64,000 nt of DNA, taken from contig OZ025728.1 of NCBI GenBank assembly GCA_964019335.1, forward strand, positions 62,001-126,000. The letters run 5' to 3'. This DNA is from Diplonema japonicum (taxonomy: Eukaryota; Euglenozoa; Diplonemea; Diplonemida; Diplonemidae). Below are positions 59,001-64,000 of the stretch, in pieces (position 1 is the stretch's first letter; every line of letters starts with the position of its first letter). A program made the translations under genes and the position numbers. The notes beneath the pieces are model-generated. The model saw nothing but the letters and a program-made list of their open reading frames with translations, ran no database searches and was not told where the DNA came from.

Positions 59001-59164
59001 TCGTCTGGTTCGCTCGGTTCCGAGGCGTATCCTCTACCCCGTCCCTTTCCCCTCCATTTTCCCGACGCGCTACGGGGTGGTTGTTGTCGGCCGACTCCCC
59101 TTCCACTACCAGGTGCTTTATATAGCCTCGGCGACGCCGGCAGGTTGCTGCCATTCGGCTGCAT
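55958..59164 (-). CDS. Capping-triphosphatase-like / SPRY / protein kinase fusion, with probable intron
   Basis: 1068 codons if unspliced. Residues 1-60 are Gly/Arg-rich. About 80-350 resembles a Cet1-type RNA triphosphatase tunnel (RMKLAVGTLRH, NSPCSRDFRVRVETH, KFQIQWVEQ, EPNYEVCLTC), but the metal-binding Glu pairs appear lost. About 470-600 is a SPRY domain (KWGIARTKRRYGEWQAYFEI to HPMIGLFNFDVVVS). About 677-1000 is a TKL-like kinase with GEGGFGKVYK, VAVKEL, HLDVAARNV (HRD changed) and DVG (DFG changed), then WAPPEV. A 54-nt GT-AG stretch at 56405-56458 interrupts the kinase C-lobe, and its removal restores a normal sequence. The last 40 residues contain a Lys run coded by a homopolymer and may be artefactual or spliced. 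The role is unknown, perhaps signalling linked to RNA. Confidence 0.7.
56405..56458 (-). other. Probable 54-nt cis-spliced intron
   Basis: In sense: AAGAGG, then GTATGGA, about 26 T, AG, 13 A, TTATACAG, then AGGCCGAG. Length 54 is a multiple of three, so the frame stays open but codes a poly-Phe/poly-Lys insert in the kinase C-lobe. Splicing joins KAKR to RPRQPTHLHTPISMELW, as expected for kinases. An alternative acceptor directly after the T tract would add nine residues. Splicing is inferred from sequence only. Confidence 0.6.
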
Positions 59165-59216
59165 CTTCTTTTTTTTTTCAACACAAAAGATTTAACACAA
59201 AAAAAAGGAAATGGGG

Positions 59217-59251
<35 letters not shown>

Positions 59252-59630
59252 GGGGGGGGGGTATATACTAAATTTTTTTCCCAAAAGAAATCGTTCTTTT
59301 TTACCTCATTTCTTTTTCCTTATATGGGATTTTTTTTTAGTGGTGGGGGGGGGTGTTTTTTTTTTCTCTTAAGGTTGTTGTGTGTGTGTTTTTTTTTCTT
59401 TTTTTTTATTCCTTTTGTTTTTCGCCCTGTGGTATGGATATGGATATGGATATGGATATGGATATGGATATGGATATGGATATGGATATGGATATGGATA
59501 TGGATATGGATATGGATATGGATATGGATATGGATATGGATATGGATATGGATATGGATATGGATATGGATATGGATATGGGTTCAAATAAATAAATAAA
59601 ATATGAAAGTACATAATGAAACAAAACAGC
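59165..59630. other. Spacer with microsatellites
   Basis: It contains the kinase gene leader, an (AG)n tract at 59217-59240, a G run of about 22 at 59241-59262, T tracts and the hexanucleotide array at 59433-59580. No gene. Confidence 0.7.
59433..59580. repeat. Hexanucleotide tandem array (TATGGA)n, about 24.7 copies
   Basis: Perfect repetition of TATGGA over 148 bp. All frames are open (Trp-Ile, Met-Asp, Gly-Tyr, Ile-Ser, Tyr-Pro), which creates false open frames on both strands. It lies in the intergenic region 51 bp past the LRR gene's stop on the far side from that gene. Confidence 0.95.
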
Positions 59631-60416
59631 TCACCCCCAACTGGGTCGTGCGTAAACAATGGGCACCAAAGGTGTGGATGTTGGGATGGTATAGAATTCA
59701 GTGGTGGCGCCCCACCTGAAAATGTGGACTTGTACCTCACCGCCTTTAACCTGCGAGATCGTAGTGAGAGATTTTTTGAGGGCGGGGATGTCCTCCTTGT
59801 GGGCTTTACCAACATACAACACACCCCCACCCCGCGAGCGGAGGGCCGACGCGAGAGCCGTGGCACCCTTTATCCAACCAGTACCAGCGTTGCCTGATGC
59901 ATCTATTTCCATGCACGACAGTGGAAGGGCGTTTGCTGCTGCTTGAAGACCGGTGAAACCTGCCTCGTTTCCGGCAATATCAATTCTGCGAAGCCCTTCA
60001 AGCTGTTCATTAAATTCTATGAGCCAGCGGCTGACGCGCCGCAGGCCGTCGTCTCTTAGCTTCATGGTAGGGTGCTGGAGGATGAGAACACGGAGTTCGC
60101 CGTTGTTGTGCAGAATTTCCATCTCCGACATTTTCTCTGCGATCCACTGTGGCCGGGTGTGCTTGGGCATGACCCACTCAACAATCCTCCACAGCACCCC
60201 CCACATATCCTCCTGGTCTGGGTCCTCCTTTTGCTGGTCCTTCATGGCTTTTTGTACGTTTGGCTGCAGTGCGATTGGGTGCACAGAATTCTCCCGCCCC
60301 CTCTCCGCAATGCACTCCTTCTTCTCATCCCTTACGCCGTGGTTATACAAATCCGCTGCCTGCCGCTGCCTCGCGAGCTTAACCTGCTGGTACGTGGCCG
60401 GCTTTTTGCGCTGCAT
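59631..60416 (-). CDS. Small leucine-rich-repeat protein
   Basis: 261 aa from the ATG at 60416, which follows about 20 A and GGGGGGAA; an in-frame ATG-like start further upstream would code poly-Lys. The N-terminal 90 residues are basic and helical. From about 105 there are LRR-like units (MEILHNNGELRVLILQHPTM, LEGLRRIDIAGNEAGFTGLQ, LPLSCMEIDASGNAGTGW), of the ribonuclease-inhibitor type used for protein binding. No signal peptide or membrane segment. Function unknown. Acceptor GTTGCAG (AG 60450-60449). Confidence 0.65.
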   Translation of the reverse strand: MQRKKPATYQQVKLARQRQAADLYNHGVRDEKKECIAERGRENSVHPIALQPNVQKAMKDQQKEDPDQEDMWGVLWRIVEWVMPKHTRPQWIAEKMSEMEILHNNGELRVLILQHPTMKLRDDGLRRVSRWLIEFNEQLEGLRRIDIAGNEAGFTGLQAAANALPLSCMEIDASGNAGTGWIKGATALASALRSRGGGVLYVGKAHKEDIPALKKSLTTISQVKGGEVQVHIFRWGATTEFYTIPTSTPLVPIVYARPSWG

Positions 60417-60450
60417 TTCCCCCCTTTTTTTTTTTTTTTTTTTTATAACT

Positions 60451-60735
60451 GCAACGTCGGTGGAGGGAGTGGTGCACACTGCCGAGGTGACGATCCACAG
60501 AGTAGGGGCTGCGGAGATTCAGAATGCGTAGTTGGGGGCTTTCGACTTTGCACCGTGTTAAAATCTCGAAGGAATGGGGGGGAAAAAAAAAAAAAAGGAA
60601 AAAAGAGAGGGGAAAAAAACCTGCACGAGCAACGCTCGGCTAGGTGTGACGAATGGAAGGGGGGAGGGAGGGGAGCAGCTTTTTTTTTTTTTTTATGAGA
60701 AGGTTTGTAGGAGTTCATTTTCCCGATCTTATGTA

Positions 60736-60772
<37 letters not shown>

Positions 60773-61223
60773 GGGGAAACACGCTAGAGAAATAAAGAAA
60801 TTCGATCTTTAAAGGTGACACGAGTCAAACGGCGCTCAGTACGACCACCACAGTCGGCTCCAGGTGTACAATATTTGTAGTCAAACGACACTTTGGAATG
60901 AGTTTTTAATCTTCTAACCAGCATGTACCCTTGTTTTGAGAGGTCTGTCTGTGCCTGGGTGGCAGTTGCCCTGTCACCCTGACACAGATTTTCCAGAAAT
61001 GGCTCGCTTAAGGGGAGGTGTCATGACGCACCTAGATCCTGCCAAAGTTCTTGCTGCGGGAGGAGGAGAGGAGAGGAGAGGAAAGGGAAGGGAAGGGGGC
61101 AAAAAAAAGTGGAGAAAACGAAAGAAAGCAAAGATAAAGGCATTTTTTTCCCCCCTTTCTGATCTTGAAGACTCCTTTGTTTTTTTTAGCTCCGCTTTTT
61201 CCTCCTCCGTCACCTCTTTCCTC

Positions 61224-61259
<36 letters not shown>

Positions 61260-61627
61260 AGAGAGTAGTGGTGGCTGAAATGTTTAAATAGCATGCAGTA
61301 TTTCTATCCCAGGATATTTTTACGCCGCGTGCTGTGCACAAAAAAACTCCATCCTCCCCCCCCCTGTTGGGCTTTTACCAATTGTTACCCGAAGAATAGT
61401 TCTTTTTAAGGGAAAAAAAAAAAAAAAAATGCTTCTAGCAAAAAAAAAAAAAGTAACGGTAACTTTTTTTTAAAGAATATGAGATGTAGCTGATTTCACT
61501 TTTCTTTCTATTTTTCTTTCAAAAAAAAAATATATATACGAGAATGGGAAGAAAAGTACAGGCAAGGGGGGAGGAGGGCGCGGTACACCTTTCAGTCAAA
61601 AGAAGGAAACCCTTACGCCCAATAATC
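60451..61627. other. 1.2-kb spacer without gene
   Basis: A mixed block at 60800-61060 without coding signal, the hairpin repeat at 61001-61043, a purine-rich GGAAGGG stretch at 61060-61100 and long A tracts. Confidence 0.6.
61001..61043 (-). repeat. Box-plus-hairpin repeat, GCTTAAGGGG type
   Basis: GGCTCGCTTAAGGGG then AGGTG-TCATGACG-CACCT (61016-61033). It matches 49695-49730 closely and 41318-41350 more distantly. Confidence 0.6.
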
Positions 61628-63301
61628 TCAACGAGGCCCGGAGAGGGAAGGTGGGTCAAAACAGGTGCACTTCGGTGCACCCATCCCGTTGCCAGTACGG
61701 ACAGGGGCAGGGGCCTTCCTACACAAAGGCTTCTCAAGACACCCCTTTAGTGCATCGTGCCGACACTGAGCGTCCCCAGAGCAGGCCGCTTCATCGTGGT
61801 GAAGGGAACACTGCTGCCCAGAGTTCTGTACGAACACCGAAACGTGAAGAAAATCCCTCATCACAGGGACAATGACAGGTGCTTCACCAGCCGCCACCTC
61901 CATCTTGAAAATTGCAGTCGGGCGGGGATTCATCTCAGAAGGAGCCCCCATGAAGGTGGGGACGTACTTCGGCCCACAGCTGCCCGCTTCGAATCCAGCG
62001 TCCAGAAGACCGCGAGGGAAGCCTCCGTTCATGGCACTGCTGCAAGGGAGGCAGTTGTGGAATGTAACGTAAAACGTGCATGGGAGGTTGCCAGAGTTCG
62101 ACGGGCACGTCATTTTCATCGACATCCCACTACTCCCCTCTGCCATCATGTGTACTGTTGACCCTGCCAGCCAAGTCGGAATTTTTTCCCACCTCTGCCC
62201 GCTTACATCGTCCTCCACAAATGAACCCACAACAGGCTTCACCACAGGGGGGTTCCCGCCGATGAGTTCAACAGTGGGATTCGCAGTAGGGACACTGAAG
62301 ACGGCGAACTTTCTCTCGTTGTTGCTGAGGTAGAGCGTGCTGTCTTCCACGACAAGGGATTTGGGTTTGCCGACACTGGAACCGTCGTTAGCGCGGTGGG
62401 CGAGGAGAGAAAACATGCCGGGTGCCTCCTGCAAAACCACAAGCCCGTTGTCAACACACGCGAGGTAAATCCTCGAATTATGAAGCTCAATGTCTCGACA
62501 GCCCTCGGCAACGCTAGGAACGGTGATGACCTCCACCGCACCGGTCGAAATATCAATTTTTGCAGGCTTGTCGCCCATACCAGACACAAAGGTGGTGCTC
62601 ATGTACAAAAAACCGTCCTTAACAGCAATCCTTACGGGGCCGGGTACATTGGGATTCGGAACAGACATCACAGGTCCTAAAACAGGCGTCGAAGGGCTGG
62701 AAACATCGATGATTTGGAGCTCTGCGGATGTCTGGACAGCATACAGTTTACCGTCGTCATATACCATGTCTTTTGTTGATGAAAAGAAGCCTGGGATCTG
62801 CGTGGTGCTTATTTTAGTGAGGGCGGCGTTCTTGCTGAAGATGACGAGGTAATTCTGTGCACTCTCGTAGCAGGTCACGAATAGATGGTCTGCAGATACA
62901 GTAACACCTCGGAAAGCACCGCTTCGAATGCAGGAGGCGGAACGGAGTTCCACTTCCCTCAGCAATATCGGGGACTCGGGGTTCGTGGCAATGTTGTAAA
63001 CACCTACAGTTGTTGCAAATTGTGCGAACAGCAAGCCGTTCCCCACCTGTAGCCCGCTAGCATATTTACCCACATCAGCCAATGTGTTTGTCAAAGTTGG
63101 GGGTGATGTGTCCGTTCTGTAGATGTCTATGCTACCTCCGTCTTGTGCTGCATATAAGTAGTTCCCGTGTTTTACCATGTCGTGCGCGCCACCGTAGTTT
63201 GAGGGTGGTAACGAGTCAAAAATACCGGTCAGAACAAGCTCGTTCCCTCCTGCAAGCCCTGCAATTGCGCATAATAATAATAATGCTGTTTTCGCCGGCA
63301 T
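61628..63301 (-). CDS. Secreted beta-propeller protein, paralogue of the 41607 gene
   Basis: 557 aa with a signal peptide (1-19: KTALLLLCAIAGLAGG). Residues about 20-350 form LVIVD-like propeller blades. GCRDIELHNSRIYLACVDNG corresponds to [20 protein letters not shown] in the other gene, as does the DMVKHGNYLYAA start. The C-terminal about 190 residues differ: a region with CPSNSGNLPCTFYVTFHNCL, then a Cys-rich tail (CSLHHDEAACSGDAQC, CLEKPLCRKA), with no WSC modules or linker. It is probably extracellular, with ligand unknown. The ATG follows A9. A purine-rich leader and T tracts lie upstream. Confidence 0.7.
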   Translation of the reverse strand: MPAKTALLLLCAIAGLAGGNELVLTGIFDSLPPSNYGGAHDMVKHGNYLYAAQDGGSIDIYRTDTSPPTLTNTLADVGKYASGLQVGNGLLFAQFATTVGVYNIATNPESPILLREVELRSASCIRSGAFRGVTVSADHLFVTCYESAQNYLVIFSKNAALTKISTTQIPGFFSSTKDMVYDDGKLYAVQTSAELQIIDVSSPSTPVLGPVMSVPNPNVPGPVRIAVKDGFLYMSTTFVSGMGDKPAKIDISTGAVEVITVPSVAEGCRDIELHNSRIYLACVDNGLVVLQEAPGMFSLLAHRANDGSSVGKPKSLVVEDSTLYLSNNERKFAVFSVPTANPTVELIGGNPPVVKPVVGSFVEDDVSGQRWEKIPTWLAGSTVHMMAEGSSGMSMKMTCPSNSGNLPCTFYVTFHNCLPCSSAMNGGFPRGLLDAGFEAGSCGPKYVPTFMGAPSEMNPRPTAIFKMEVAAGEAPVIVPVMRDFLHVSVFVQNSGQQCSLHHDEAACSGDAQCRHDALKGCLEKPLCRKAPAPVRTGNGMGAPKCTCFDPPSLSGPR

Positions 63302-64000
63302 TTTTTTTTCCCCCCCTTCTTTTTTTTTTTTTTTTTTTTGAGCCTTCCGACTTGCTTAAGGATAAAAGAGAAACGATGAAAGAAGTACTAAAAAAAAGAA
63401 AATGGAAAGTGAGGGGGAGTTGTTGTTTGCGAACTTTTTTTTTTTTTTTCTTCCTACCGTAAAACGAAAAACTGTAATTTGTTCGCCAGAAAGACAAAAA
63501 AGAAAAAGACAAAAAAAAAAAATGCCTTTTGCCAGCGTACTTCTTTTTTTTTTCTTTTTTTTTTTCCCCTGTAAACTGGATCAGAAAGAAGAAAGCCTTC
63601 GTGTTCAGGAAAAAGGTGACGAAACTTTTTTTCGTTTCATAGTACTCAAGAAAAAGAAAATTAAAAAAGAAATAAATCTTTCGTTCAAATAAAAAATTAA
63701 AAAAAAAAAAAAAACCGCTTCTTGCCTCTTGTTACCCATTTTTCCTTTTATTTTTTTTTTGTGCTGCTAGAATCCATGGAAAAAAGGGGAAGAGAAAATG
63801 GGTATTATGATTGTTCAGAAAAGTTCTGCAATATATTCTTGGGCCAGAAAAAAAACATCTTTCGTTAAATTCTTTTTTTTTCTTTTTTAACAATGGTATT
63901 CGCCGAGACTAATATAAAAAAAAAAAATAAAAATAAAAACTAGTTTATTGGCAGCGTAAATGAATTTCTATTCGGCAACTTAACGCTCGTGCACACAAAT
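63302..64000. other. Spacer with inverted repeat copy, no gene
   Basis: A/T and pyrimidine tracts, then a diverged inverted copy of the 95-bp repeat at the window edge. The upstream neighbour lies outside. Confidence 0.6.
63887..64000 (-). repeat. Diverged inverted copy of the 95-bp repeat with internal A-tract insertion
   Basis: TTTTAACAATGGTATT, CGAGACTAAT, then about 20 nt of A-rich sequence, then AAAAACTAGTTTATTGGCAG, CGTAAATGA and GCTCGTGCACACAAA. Except for the A-rich insert, the block order is that of the complement of 5881-5976. Confidence 0.7.

Noticed and set aside
59324-59866. Open frames with Trp-Ile, Met-Asp, Gly-Tyr or Tyr-Pro repeats
   Set aside because: A six-base tandem repeat without stops is open in all frames. 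No start context or flanking domain supports a protein.
1-64000. tRNA, rRNA, spliced-leader RNA or CRISPR array
   Set aside because: No tRNA cloverleaf with B-box, no rRNA core, no kinetoplastid-type spliced-leader ending and no regularly spaced repeat-spacer array was seen by eye. A covariance-model search would be decisive.
1-64000. Bacterial or viral origin of the window
   Set aside because: WD40, kinesin, SPRY, CUB, WW and MORN genes with signal peptides, no ribosome-binding sites, an intron and piggyBac elements fit a eukaryotic nuclear genome.

Overview
This window is nuclear DNA of a unicellular eukaryote. The best guess is a euglenozoan, most likely a diplonemid; that assignment is inference. 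The evidence is the gene organisation. About twenty protein genes (including one retroelement reverse transcriptase) all lie on the minus strand, almost all without introns, and many are separated by only 90-700 bp. In the minus-strand sense, the spacers run stop codon, pyrimidine or poly-T tract, a CAG/TAG acceptor, then often a long A or purine tract directly before the ATG. This is the layout expected of a polycistronic unit resolved by spliced-leader trans-splicing. The receptor-type adenylate cyclase resembles those of kinetoplastids, and a nitronate monooxygenase ends in a peroxisome/glycosome-type tripeptide. No spliced-leader gene, tRNA or rRNA was recognised.

Layout in window coordinates (transcription runs from high to low). 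1-1231 is a partial secreted GH29 alpha-L-fucosidase. 1232-8340 is a 7-kb repeat island with dispersed repeats, homopolymers, a piggyBac remnant and a 1.3-kb piggyBac element with intact TTAA ends. 8341-25493 holds a membrane adenylate cyclase, a non-LTR reverse transcriptase, a coiled-coil protein, a TBL2-like membrane WD40 protein, a membrane-anchored beta-helix protein, a ubiquitin-like/AlkB fusion and a type I DnaJ-like protein. 25494-29017 is a spacer plus a second, decayed piggyBac element. 29018-34531 is a giant membrane subtilisin with CUB-like repeats. 36687-49312 carries an amino-acid permease, a tyrosinase with one frameshift, a propeller/WSC protein, a kinesin-MORN fusion, a SpoU/TrmH-like methyltransferase and a WW-domain protein. 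50542-63301 carries an acyltransferase-3 protein, nitronate monooxygenase, a capping-triphosphatase-like/SPRY/kinase fusion with a probable 54-nt intron, an LRR protein and a second secreted propeller.

The genes do not form one pathway. Seven of them encode secreted or membrane proteins with extracellular carbohydrate- or protein-active modules (fucosidase, beta-helix, subtilisin, tyrosinase, WSC/propeller, propeller, acyltransferase), which suits a surface-digesting or osmotrophic cell. Three of these have Thr/Pro repeat stalks.

The most unusual features are the genome-encoded poly(A) leaders after predicted acceptors, a set of short repeats built as 'conserved box plus variable hairpin' all pointing the same way, two piggyBac elements with perfect 13-bp inverted ends, and several rare domain fusions.
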